This document shows positions 21,781-32,742 of a stretch of DNA of 64,000 nt, in pieces; position 1 is the stretch's first letter; each line of letters begins with the position of its first letter. The translations under genes were made by a program, and so were the position numbers. This stretch comes from Himantopus leucocephalus (taxonomy: Eukaryota; Chordata; Aves; Charadriiformes; Recurvirostridae). Where the stretch lies: the NCBI GenBank assembly GCA_003993805.1, contig RSEF01000001.1, positions 71,487,435 through 71,551,434 on the forward strand, written 5' to 3'. Below the pieces are notes generated by a model, which had not been told where the DNA came from, did no database searches, and was given only the letters and a program-made list of their open reading frames with translations.

Positions 21781-23743
21781 TTCTTAAGCTTCTGTTTTAT
21801 TTTCTTTTGTTGTGTATACGTAGGATAGGACATCATGTATAAAGACAAAATACCTTGGGGAGTAAACACTGCTTTCCTTAATGAAGAAGAAGGAAGTGAA
21901 AATATTATCAGTGCTTAATTAGTGACTTCTTAAAAAAAAGTCTATGTACTTTCCAATAAAATAAAATATCATTGAAGTTGTTCTGTATACTTGGTTATAA
22001 ACATTCTAAGTGACTGATGTGTTTTAACAGTTCATATATTTTTATTTTCAAATTTTAGTGCAATTAAGTTTATAAAATGAATTAAGGTAAAGAAACAGTG
22101 GCATTATCTATATATTGCTTCCTTGAAAGAGATTTTAAAAATTTGTTTTAGCTATGTATGTGATACAGAAAATGGTGGGTTTTAGATGGGCTACCACAGC
22201 ATGTAATTAGCTAAGTAATGTGGAATTTTGTGGCAATTATTAAAGTCTGTTACTGCAAATGATGTTAGTATTTTGGCATGGTATTAAAGGCTTAAAAGCA
22301 GTGAACAAAAAAACCCACAACTTACTGGGAAAGAAAGGTTAATGAGACTTACACAGGTAATGTGCATGGAGCTTTAAAACGAAGAACTTGGGACATTATA
22401 CTCTCAAGAAAACAAGGAATGGTCATCTGAGGTCATTCTTAATTTAGGGCCATAAAAAAGGCCATATAAAGGGCCATACAAGCGCAAAGACAGATTTTAG
22501 ATATGTGATGCCCCAGGGAGAGATACATGCTGGCTACAGAGCCATTAAAACTCTTGAAAAGAAAGTTATATTAAATTTAGAGCCTTGGCTCAGCATTGGC
22601 ATTGTGTAGATCTAAATATCTGTCTAGACTAAATTCAAAACAGGAAACAACTCTTGCTCCCCAAAACCAATAGTATCAGTTATATTTTATAATGGCACCA
22701 CAGTCATCAGAATTTGTAGGCGGCTTACAATATCTAGTTTTATTGGTCTGTGACATTGTTCTCCTACAGTATAATTTTTCAGTTTTCTCAGTGTGTTACA
22801 TTATGAAATAAAATCGTTTTGCTCTTTTTTTTTTAATTTTTTGAGCACAAATAGGGTTTCTGCCTTGCCATTTTTTAAAATTTCAAGGTGATATAACTCG
22901 TTTTCATAGATGATCTGAAAATGCAGAATGTAAAAAGTTATTTTTCTATAACATATTGAGTAGGTCCCATATTAAAGAAAAGCACAGCTAAGATGAAGAA
23001 ATATTGCCTAGAAAATACAGGAATACACATGCATTTTTTATTTTGCTTGTAAAACTTTAGATTATGTCTATGCTTGGACATGTCTATGTCTCAGGAGTGG
23101 CTTGCATTTGTTCTGTCCCATATGATTATTTATGCTCATATAATTAGTGCTTTTCATCCACTTCATAAAGTCTGAAGACAACATGATAAACTGGAAAGGC
23201 AGGGAACACTAAGAACCAAAGCATGGCAGAACCTAGTGGTCATGATTTGGTTACATTTTCAAATCAGTCTAATTTATAAATGACATATGAAGCCAACATG
23301 CCTCCACAGTAAAAGGAAGCTCAGAAATAGTATCTATCAGTATTCTCCTGAAAACAATTGTCTTTCTGATCCTAGCAACCTTTTGGCCACATTGTAAATT
23401 CGGTCAGGCTGATATAAGCACTTTTCAATATAATAGCTTAAAGTAGTCTGAACTGCTAATAGCAGTGAGATACGTTCTTTTGCTTTTCATCATTCTACTC
23501 ATTTTGAGCAGATTTTTATAAGTATTTAGACATATCAAGATACAGCAAGTCATCTAGTGGGATTCCTGTGGCATGACTTAAATGCACAACATTTTCTAAA
23601 TACCTATAAAGCTTCTATCTACTTAGTATTTTAAAACCTGGCCCAGTTTTGGAAGCATATGACAAAGATCTATGAAATGAGTAGCATTAAGAGGGTGGAT
23701 AAAAGATAATTTGCCTTTTCCAGAACAAATGACATAAATGTTG
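21781..23743. other. Unique AT-rich DNA
   Basis: No gene or interspersed repeat was recognised. Three GGCCAT units with A/T-rich spacers lie at 22447-22478 (CArG-box-like). T-rich runs lie near 22826-22840. Confidence 0.5.
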
Positions 23744-23789
23744 AATATTGAAGGGTATTGAAATATTGAAGGGTAAATATTGAAGGGTA
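23744..23789 (+). repeat. Tandem repeat, three copies of AATATTGAAGGGTA
   Basis: Identical 14-mers lie at 23744-23757, 23762-23775 and 23776-23789. The first pair is spaced by four extra bases. Confidence 0.93.
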
Positions 23790-24204
23790 GCATATGCCTG
23801 TAGCCTGTGAAATTCTGGCAAGGGGTATTACAGATTCAAGTTTGTAAGATTCAAGAAGCCTGAACAAGTATTCAAGGACTGATCAAATGTGGGTTACTGT
23901 AAAGGAGCTTTAACAGGCCTAAGACCAATCCATGGATGGTACTTGAGAGCTGAAAACAGCTTGAGACTGGGAGAATACTGGGAACAGCATCACATGTTTA
24001 TCTAGTTGTTACTCTTCATAAGAGTTCATGAGAAGTCACTTCTGGAGATAGGTTATTGGGCTGATCCAATACACACACACATATATGAATGCAATTATAT
24101 CCCTAACCAGATGAATTACATGAAAACAAGCAAGGCATGACTTACAGAGAAAGATAATGCATACTCATCTATAAAAAAGTCTCAAGTTTAAGGAGGACAG
24201 ACTA
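23790..24204. other. Unique DNA left of the proviral fragment
   Basis: There is a short (AC)n at about 24070-24081. Nothing else was recognised. Confidence 0.45.
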
Positions 24205-24468
24205 ATTATTTCTTGCCATCAGACAAACAGGGGGGAGCAACTGCCCTTTGTGTTACAGGGTGGAAAAGCACCTGCTGCTCTCCCCCAGGGGGAGTCCAGA
24301 AGGAAATGGCAGGGAGGGAGAAGACACGACCCCCCAGAGTCCCAAGTGGGGCCACTCGTTCCACCAGGAACCACAGGACACCAGCGACATGACCAGGTCC
24401 CCAGGCCCCAGCCTTCCTGAGGAAGGCTGAAATGCTCAACAAAATATGCCCAGACTGGAGGGGGGGAA
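24205..24468 (+). mobile_element. Endogenous retrovirus, 3' internal remnant with polypurine tract
   Basis: This is a GC-rich block in AT-rich surroundings that ends in GGAGGGGGGGAA at 24457-24468. That has the form of the polypurine tract that primes plus-strand synthesis in retroviruses, and it abuts the LTR start exactly. No gag, pol or env motif can be read. Open frames of 60-111 codons on both strands reflect the GC content. The 5' LTR and the rest of the provirus are absent, so the element is truncated. The left boundary is approximate. Confidence 0.5.
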
Positions 24469-24903
24469 TGTAACACCAGAAAAAAAAAAGAGTAGAACCT
24501 AAGAAGGATTTTCTCTTTAACAGATTTAAGGGGGTGATTGATGGGCCTTTCCATAATAATTAGATAATGTGGACTGTTATACTTTTAAAATATTAATTGG
24601 CCTAGTGATAAATTTCTGGCCCATATGTGTGGTGTGTTCCTGGCTGCCCATAACAAGTCTCTGAACATTGCAAGAGCTGCGGATCTGCCCCAGGCCTGGT
24701 GCCACAGGGCCCATGGCTGGGCTTAGCCAGGGTGCTTACAGGGACTGGAGCATCACACCAGAGTAGCTCCCTGGAATTAAGAATGAAGTAAGAGAAGTCT
24801 CTTAGAGGCAGTCCTGAAGAAAAGCCCCGGTTGTCACAGTGTAGTAACTTAAGTTTATGTATTAATCCAGCAGCCAATCTTTCCAATTCCATCTAGCTTT
24901 ACA
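24469..24903 (+). mobile_element. Endogenous retrovirus 3' LTR, plus strand
   Basis: It starts TGTAACACC immediately after the polypurine tract. A likely end is CTTTACA at 24903, giving the 5-bp terminal inverted pair TGTAA/TTACA and an LTR of 435 bp. The middle part (about 24640-24760) is GC-rich and the 5' part is AT-rich, as in many LTRs. No canonical AATAAA was found. A later end near 24958 (GGGTACA) is also possible. The class is unknown: with the 5' LTR missing, the target duplication cannot be measured. Confidence 0.5.
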
Positions 24904-26917
24904 CTTCCAAGCCAGTCTATTCCCCTTGCGACTGAGTCATAACATGATTATGGGTACAATGTAAGTACTTTGACGATGACATAATACTGCAGGTATTCTG
25001 CCTGATTAAGTTATGTGTGTTTCTTTTTCAGGCCTATGTGGCAACAGCTGCTAAGTTTTTCATCAGAATATTATATAAAGCAAAGAAAGTCAATGAGTTA
25101 GCACAATTGTCCTAGGAACCAAGTTGTGAGCTCTTTGTTTGCTTGTTTGTTTTACTAGTGCCCCATGAATTATTAAAGTGTTTTACTTTTTAAAATACCT
25201 TAAATTCTTCAAGTTGGGTTGAGGGGAATGTTAATGCAATGACTAGCACCTTGGTCAGAAAAGGTCTGTGCTTTGCAAAAGGTCTCTCTTGTCTATGACT
25301 TGTTGTTCCTGGGTTTGTATTGAAATAACTATAATGAAAGTACAGAGGAGACTGACTTTTAGCTAAGAGCAGAGCGGCTTATTCCTCTGGTGCCCCCATT
25401 CCCCCATGAGAAGATCACGTTGCTCAGAAATTCCGAGCAGCTGTAGCTTTAACTAGAACTGCTAAGGTATTTATCTCTGACTGCCACCAGGCTTTTATAA
25501 TTTTTCTCCTAACTGAGATAGGATGATAGTTACTCCTTTATCTATAAGATACTTCCTCATCTTGTAAAGTCATGAATTCCCTTTCCCCATTGCTTATGAA
25601 TTCATCTTGAGGGCCTGACAGCCTTTTTCTAATCTTTTTGCTTTCTCTTTCCCTTCATTCTCTTCCAGAGGTCTTGCTTTCTGCCTGAGGTTGTCTAAAT
25701 GCTTATGAGTTATCTGCTTCTCTACAGCAAATTCTCTGTAGTTACATTAAAAAAAAAAAAAGGCAATTTTGGTAGACAGTCTGCTTTACCAGACAAGTTC
25801 TCAGGCAAGTGATTTTCTTTTCTTTTTTTTCCCCTGTTAATAATTATTTTATGAAGAGAAGTTTTGTCAATGACCATCCTTATTATGGTATCTGAGCAAA
25901 ATTCCCCACACAATTTTGTCTAGAAAAGGTAGAAAGTTTCATTCGGATATTTCTAACAAGCAGTGCTTTCACTTACAGCCTCAAGTAGAGAGTTTGATAT
26001 AAAAATCCACCTAAAGGTAACTATTTTTGGCATAAAAATAACCTGGAAGTGGAATGATGTGCTTTATTTTCAGTTAACAACATCAATGAAAATTTTTAGA
26101 CCATGAATTATCTGAGAGATTACACTCTTGTTTTCAAAGACTGAAGAGAACTGCGTATTTGTATACGTTCCATGAGAAAAAACAAGGTATGCTGATTTAT
26201 GTAAAAGATCTATATATTGATTTTACGAAGAGTTTAGGATTGTTTTAGTACTATTTATCATACTTACATATAGAAAATATAATTATTTCCATGGTATATT
26301 TAATCAGTATTAGAAACTCTGAAGGGCGTTTTTACTAGAAAAGAATCAGGCCACGAGGGGTCTCCCTTGCTTTACTTTTCTGTATTTTATTATACCTTCC
26401 TGATGTCTTACAAAACATGGCTTTCCTTGGAATTATTCAGGACTTTTTTTTTAAATCTATAATGCTGATTGAAGGGTAGGTTATTTTACGCCAAAGGAGA
26501 GAAATGTCATCTTATCATTTATTTCTTTTGTTCAAAATAAATTATTTTTCTTAAATTCAGCTTGCCACAAAATGATTACAAAAATGAAATGCTGTTAACT
26601 AATCCATACTAAATCTGATATGTATGAAGACATGCATTTCACAAGTATTTTTTGAACAGATGGATGAGGTTACTCTGATCTTTGCAAACGTTATCTTAGA
26701 TGTATGTACCTTCTTTGACTTATTGTGAAGAATTCTACATTTGGAAAATGCTAACAGCTTTCGTCAAAATAGAGTGTGTTAAATAAAGCTTTTCATGATT
26801 ACTTGAGCAAAACTGACTCCTCTTTTATTTTAGAGGAATAAAACCATTGCTCTTGTATGACACAGTTGCTTTGCCAGAGAAAAAAAAAGAAGCCAGCCAC
26901 TTCCTGTATTTAATCTG
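24904..26917. other. Unique AT-rich DNA
   Basis: There is a poly-A tract near 25748-25761. No gene or recognised repeat was found. Confidence 0.5.
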
Positions 26918-26933
26918 AGATATATATATATCT
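26918..26933. repeat. 16-bp perfect AT palindrome
   Basis: AG(AT)6CT is self-complementary over its full length and is followed by TGTATATACAC. Confidence 0.9.
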
Positions 26934-29426
26934 GTATATACACTGAAAATTATGATTTCTTCACAGGAGGATCAGCTGAGGGTTTTTCTTGCACGGATCT
27001 GTTTTAAGCATGCAGTCTCTGTCTCTTTGACCTCTTGTGCAGAAAAGAATTGTTCTTCAATGCCTTCTTCTAGTTCAGATTTTCCTGTGCTTGTATTTAG
27101 GGCAGAATAGATCACTTATTTTTAGTCATATTTCTTTGTACCCTTATATCACCATGAAAAAGACAGAATAAATTTCCTCCCTAAATGTTTCAACTTAATT
27201 TCTTCCTTAGGAGGAAGAAATCTCATCAACAAAAAATAACTTGTTTTCCCTTTTATGTTCTTGAAGCATTAGTTGACTAATATTATCCCAGATAAATTCT
27301 GACATTTTCAATGGTGCTGAGGGAAATCAAGGATGTACCGTTATAGTGAAGTGCTTCTGAAACTTACGCAATGAAAACAATTATATCCATTTTAGGTATA
27401 TTAGGTAAGCAGATAAAAGAACATACTTTTGCAAAAAGGAAAAAGATGAAATAAATATCAAGAAAAATATTTGCAGGTCTCAGATCAAAAACAAGAGCGA
27501 ATTTATATGGGTTTTATGGAGATGTTAGAGAGTTTATGAATTTGAGTTTGACGATGAACTCATACCATGTTTCTAAAATGTTGGTTCACCTTGGAAGATG
27601 AACTTCTCTTTGAGAGAAACCAACTTCAAATAACTTACCTGTTGAGGTACTGTTTGGTTTGAGGCATCTATTTTTGCAAAAGCTCTTAGAAATTTTAGGT
27701 CCCTCTGGGGTCTTAAAGCTTGTGGTAAGCTGTATAGAATATTTGAAAGTCAGAAAAGAAATATAATCTAATAACACTAGTTACTAGGCAAAGCCATGTG
27801 TCAGCCAAGGAAAACAAGCTTTGAACAAAGTGTGGCTTGTTTACAAAAATAAAGGTAGGCTATTGCATTACCCATCCCTGCCACACACCCCGCCCTCCTG
27901 CCCAAATGAGATTAATTCTATCAATAGAAAGTAGACATGCTATGAATAATAGCTTTGTGATTTATTTTTTCCATATCAATAAGATTCTTCAAAGGAATTA
28001 TTTTTGTCTTCTGTTGTATGTAGCTAAAAAGGTCCATCACTGCATTTTTTCCTCAGACAATTTCATTAGGTTCATAAGGTGTTTTGCCAGAAGAAGGAGT
28101 TCAGGCTCCTGCACAATGTTTTCTTTTTTTCTGCATCAAATGGATTTTGAAAAGTTCATTAGCAAAAATTTGCAGTTTGAAATGTAATCTGGATTGAGGA
28201 TCAAATGCTGAGACTCTTACTTATGTTAATTACCTCAGCATGGACATTGAGAACTTTCTTTTTAAAGGTTCCAGATTGTAGAAAGGCACTTAATCTGCAC
28301 TACAATGGTGTAGCTGAAACCATACTTACTCTGTTTTTAAAGCACAGTCTATGACTTGTAACTGTAGTTTCTCTGGTTCAGCAAATACTATTTATGTCCT
28401 GTCAGAGAACAACTGTCAAAAAGTAAGCAGCATTTAGCTGATTACGTTGATGCACTTGAACATGTCAAATGCCTGATGGTAAAAAAGCAGTAGCATAACA
28501 GATTCAGTTCAATTATCTTGTAGAGTTAAAGTAGGTAATGATATGAGTTTTAACTGAGCCCATGGGACTTTCCCATCACACGTGGATATAGGTCATCAGA
28601 TTATTTAATGATACATAAAAATATCTTGAGTTCTTTGTACATAACCAGGAAGTATTCTATAAATGATTTAGTAGAAATAAAATATGCATGCTGGTAGAAT
28701 GATAAAATTAAAGGATTCCTGCCTTCCCTTTTCCTGGCTACTTACTTATCACGTAATTTGACACAGAGATGACAGTGTAGGTAATTGTCCTAATATTTTA
28801 ACAAGTGCAGTGAGGATTGATTTTATGTATTCAGTTGCTGTGCTCTTGTCTCCACAATCTTAGGCTCAGGTAAAATATACCAATTGGATTAATCCATCTG
28901 CCAGCTGAAGAAATTGTCTAGGTTAGAGGTGGTAATAAGAATCTGTCACGTGTTTGTTTGCGTTTGGTACCATTTGTTTGCAGTGTATGTACTTGGTGAG
29001 CTGAAGGAGCCCTTGCACTGCAGTCAAGCAGCCAAGTATATCTGTGTTTGGATTTTCTTCCTAGATGGCCAACTCATAGTTCAAATGACTTGGCTTCTTC
29101 TGTGCACAATCAGTCATGAGCTGTTCAAGCACCACTGTCTCATCAGAATGCCAAGTTCCTGGAACAAAAGCAACTTCCCAGTCAAGCCTTTTTGCCTGAA
29201 GCTTACCTTCCTTCCCCCATTATGCACTTCATTGTTTTACTATTTTGTTTCAACCTCCTCTCTGATTACTCAGAACTAGGAGTCACTGTTGTATAGTTAC
29301 TGAGAAGAACTACCAGTCTGCCAGCATCAGGACACTGGAGCAGCAGGGTACTTGACAGATCTGTTGACCCACTTTCATGTGGAGCTTAAATAAGTTCTCA
29401 TGAATTAAGAGAATAGATCTAGGTAT
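26934..29426. other. Unique AT-rich DNA, no gene seen
   Basis: The longest non-repeat open frame in the window lies here (28914-29279, 121 codons, TTG as first codon). It has no family resemblance and no clear splice or start context. I regard it as chance. Confidence 0.5.
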
Positions 29427-29457
29427 ACTTTTTTAAAAAAACTACTTTTAAAAAAGT
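29427..29457. repeat. Inverted repeat, 12-bp arms, 7-base loop
   Basis: ACTTTTTTAAAA at 29427-29438 pairs perfectly with TTTTAAAAAAGT at 29446-29457. Confidence 0.9.
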
Positions 29458-31889
29458 TTGTCACAGTTTTTCTATGAATGATACACTCAGGCATAATCAG
29501 AGGAGTTTTCAAGAAGCGTCAGCCAGATTTTAAGAAATCAAGGTACCTGTAAGAGCAGATGAGCTCTCACTGAGGTTTTTGGTAGAGTCCTTGGGAGTTA
29601 CAAGGTTCATCTTGAACAATCGTAACAGGTTTCTCTACGTGACTTTAGGCATTTGTATTTTTTTGAAAACTGGCCTTGGATTCGTTGCTACTAGAGGCCA
29701 TCTTTTTTTCTTGTATATGAACCTATTTTAAATCACTAAGAACACACAAAAAAACTTTTCAGCAATTTATCATATTCCACTTTCAGACTCTGTGAGTCCC
29801 CAAAATGTACTGTAGTAGAGCACGTAATGCTAATAAAAAGTACTGATTACCTGTTTCTAATTTTGAATTCCCAAGCAAAACATCCCTAATGCAAATTAAA
29901 ATAAACCCTCAAATAGATGTGCTTTTTCAGTCAGTGAATGACAGAACTCAATACAGCTCTGTTGAAATCCATGGGTTTATTTTATCTATGTGACCCAAGG
30001 ACCTCACCTCAACAAGCATTTCAGATCATATTTTATTTTTAATTCCTCTTGTCAACTCAGAATGATGTCAGAAGACATGTCTACACAGTGAAGTATGGTA
30101 GAAAAAATTCTGAGTTATTGAAGAGCTGGTATGTATTAATGGCATTGTACAATAATGTCTGGATCAACTCCTACCTGAAATCAATATATTTATTGTTATT
30201 TTGAATATGAAATTTTGTTGTACTGAAATATTCTTGGTTAACAAATAATTTTAGAACATCTAAAAAAAAATCAAGCTCTTATGCCAGATGGTGAAATCTA
30301 TGTCATATAATTTCTATTTAACTGTGGGTTATATTGCAGCTTTGAATAACCTGGTAAGTGGGAGGCAGGCTGTCTCAAACACATCATACAGAAACAGGAA
30401 AATAGATATTATTGGGAAGTGGTATGGGAAGAACTATTGAATGTTTCTCAAAACATAAAGGTTAAAACTGGCAGTTATATGCAACAGGTTGACAGTGTCA
30501 TTAGAATTCTTTAGTGATGTCTTAGAGAAATTTTGGCAGTACATCAGAGAGTGAAGAACTAGTGATTGAATATGCAGATTTTGGAAAACCCTGTCTAAAG
30601 CCTAAGCTGCTATACTGCAAACAAACTTCCATGTGCCTGCCAGAGTTTAAAAAAGAAATATTTTGGAGACCTGATCTGCAGTCATTGATGACACAGTCTA
30701 GAGTAATTACAGGGTGTTAAAAAATTGCAGCCAATTTGTGCAGTTTGTGGATTTCAGATTCCATAGTTGCAGTGGATATCAAAGAATGTTAAACTAAAGT
30801 AAAGTTGACAGATCCAACATTTCACAAGCTTCAAAATGGTGTAGACTTCTCAGCCGATTTTCTGGGCTCCATACTTGGAAATATTCAGGGGTGAAAGAGA
30901 ACTCATTTTTTTTAAAAAAATCAAATAGATCAAATTGTAAGAATTTTTTGGTTGTACTTGCAGTATGTTCTAGTAATTCATCAACATTGAAGAATAAAAA
31001 CTTAGTTTGTAATTCTAAGGGGAAATATAAAACCAAAATATTACTTTTTCATTATTATAGTGTTTATATCTCCATATGAAATTTAGGAATTATTTCTACC
31101 TTTTTTTTATAATGGAGGTGGGTTGATTCTATAATCCAGATCTGTGGAATACCATATTATGTACATGTAATACTCTATTTTTATGACTAGAAAACCCTTT
31201 TTATGCATCAGACTGAAAGGACATTGCAGGTTAACACTATTTGAAATGTTCTTTGACAAGCTGTAATGAGAATGCATGGTTCTAACAGGCGTCATCATTT
31301 AGCACTATTCTAGTTAACGTTTTTAGTGGGTGTATGAATATGTTATTAAGCTTGGAAAGGTGTTCCTGGAAAGTTTTTTAGTTACCTAAAAGCTTCCAAG
31401 TGAAAAACTAATTTAAGAGAGTAGAAGAAGGAAGTTTTACTATCTCGTTCAAGTCAATTTTTGAGATATTTTTTTTGAGAAGTAAATGCTCATGTTGGCC
31501 TAAGTTCCCAGAAGGAGTGCCTTGCCTACTCTGTACGGTATTTGTTTCTCTCATTTCAGGAGTAAACATGTAAATACACCAAGGTAACCTTAGTTTGATA
31601 CAGAACTTTTGGCACGGATTTTCCCACCTTTCAGAGCAGTAAAAAAAGTCACAGCAAGTACTTACTTTTGATTTGAAATAGTATGTACACCCAAAGGTAT
31701 ACTGAAATAACTGAAGAAATTAATTACAGTCAATGTTGTTTTAAATGCAAGTAACATCACCAGTAATTAAATTTGTAAATTAACTGCATTCTTTTGCTTT
31801 TTCTAACCAGAGGACCAAAAATTTCCCTTTTCATGGTATTTAATATTTAACAAGCGAAAAACTTTATTTCCCTTTCTTTTAATTCCCTT
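29458..31889. other. Unique AT-rich DNA
   Basis: No gene or repeat was recognised. Short frames near 30794-31036 and 31107-31298 are unremarkable. Confidence 0.5.
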
Positions 31890-32391
31890 TCCTTTATAAA
31901 TGATCTGGCTGCAGGAATCGAATGTGCATTTGAAGATACAAGCACAGCATAGCTAACCAGTTCAGGGAGGATTGTCCTGTTCTGCACTGCACTGGTGCAG
32001 CCTCACCTTGAATACTGTGCAGTTTTGGGTGCCTCAGCATAAGAAGGGCATCAAACTATTGGAGTGTGTCCAGAGGAGGGTGACCAAGATGGTGAAAGGT
32101 CTCACGGGCAAGACTTACGAGGAGCGGCTGAGGTCATTTGGTTTGTTCAGCTTGGAGAAGAGAAGGCTGAGGGATGACCTCATCACAGTCTACAACTTCC
32201 TCAAGGGGGGCAGCGGAGGGGGAGTTGCTGATCTCTTCTCTGTGGTGACCAGTGATAGGACATGAGGAAATGAAATGAAGCTGCATGAGGGGAAGTTGAG
32301 ATTGGACATTAGGAAAAGATTCTTCACAGAGAGGGTGATTGGTCACTGGAAAAGGCTCCCCAGGGAAGTGATCAGGGCACCAAACCCTGAG
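31890..32391 (+). mobile_element. CR1 LINE, plus strand, internally deleted, GC-rich subfamily
   Basis: It starts at a TTTATAAATGATCTGG block (equivalent to the FINDL region of the reverse transcriptase). It then jumps directly to GGAGGATTGTCCTGTTCTGC, so roughly 400-500 bp of the usual CR1 body are missing. The remainder continues through GAATACTGTGCAGTTTTGGG, CTTGGAGAAGAGAAGGCTGA and AGGAAAAGATTCTTCACAGA. It breaks near 32391, before the 3' UTR. No octamer tail is present. Confidence 0.92.
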
Positions 32392-32548
32392 GTGTGATGG
32401 TAAGTAATACTCTTCCCAGCCCACACAGCAGAGGGTTGGGGTGGGCACCTTGCCCCAGTGCGCCTGCCACAGCCACGCGCTGTTACCCTTCAGTATAACA
32501 CACCATCAGCACTCGGTCATAAGTCAGCTTTTCTTCACTCAGTCAGCT
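32392..32548. other. Unassigned GC-rich insert between two CR1 pieces
   Basis: About 157 bp starting GGTGTGATGG resembles neither flanking CR1 piece. The first ten bases could be the CR1 3' UTR GGTGTGAT motif after another deletion. The rest is unidentified. Confidence 0.4.
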
Positions 32549-32642
32549 GAGTTGGGGTTGTTCATCCTGGAGAAGAGAACTCTCTGGGGAGACCTTATAG
32601 TAGCCTTCCAGTACTTAAAGGGGGCCTACAGGAAAGATGGGG
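32549..32642 (+). mobile_element. CR1 LINE fragment running into the assembly gap
   Basis: GTTGGGGTTGTTCATCCTGG followed by CTCTGGGGAGACCTTATAGT, ending in a GGGGGCCTACAGGAAAGATG block, is CR1 ORF2 C-terminal sequence. It is of a different subfamily from the piece at 31890. The copy is cut off by Ns. Confidence 0.88.
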
Positions 32643-32742
32643 NNNNNNNNNNNNNNNNNNNNNNNNNNNNNNNNNNNNNNNNNNNNNNNNNNNNNNNNNN
32701 NNNNNNNNNNNNNNNNNNNNNNNNNNNNNNNNNNNNNNNNNN
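32643..32742. other. Assembly gap, exactly 100 N
   Basis: One hundred N in a row is a placeholder length often used for gaps of unknown size. It sits inside a CR1 copy, so repeat collapse is the likely cause and the true missing length is unknown. Confidence 0.98.

Noticed and set aside
24219..24554. 111-codon minus-strand frame over the proviral remnant
   Set aside because: It runs across the polypurine tract and LTR boundary on the opposite strand; GC-rich composition explains its length.
27837..28187. 116-codon plus-strand frame
   Set aside because: AT-rich composition, no motif, and no conserved-looking segment.
28914..29279. Longest non-repeat open frame (121 codons, plus strand)
   Set aside because: It begins at TTG, has no start context, splice signals or family resemblance, and its length is within chance for 64 kb on six frames.
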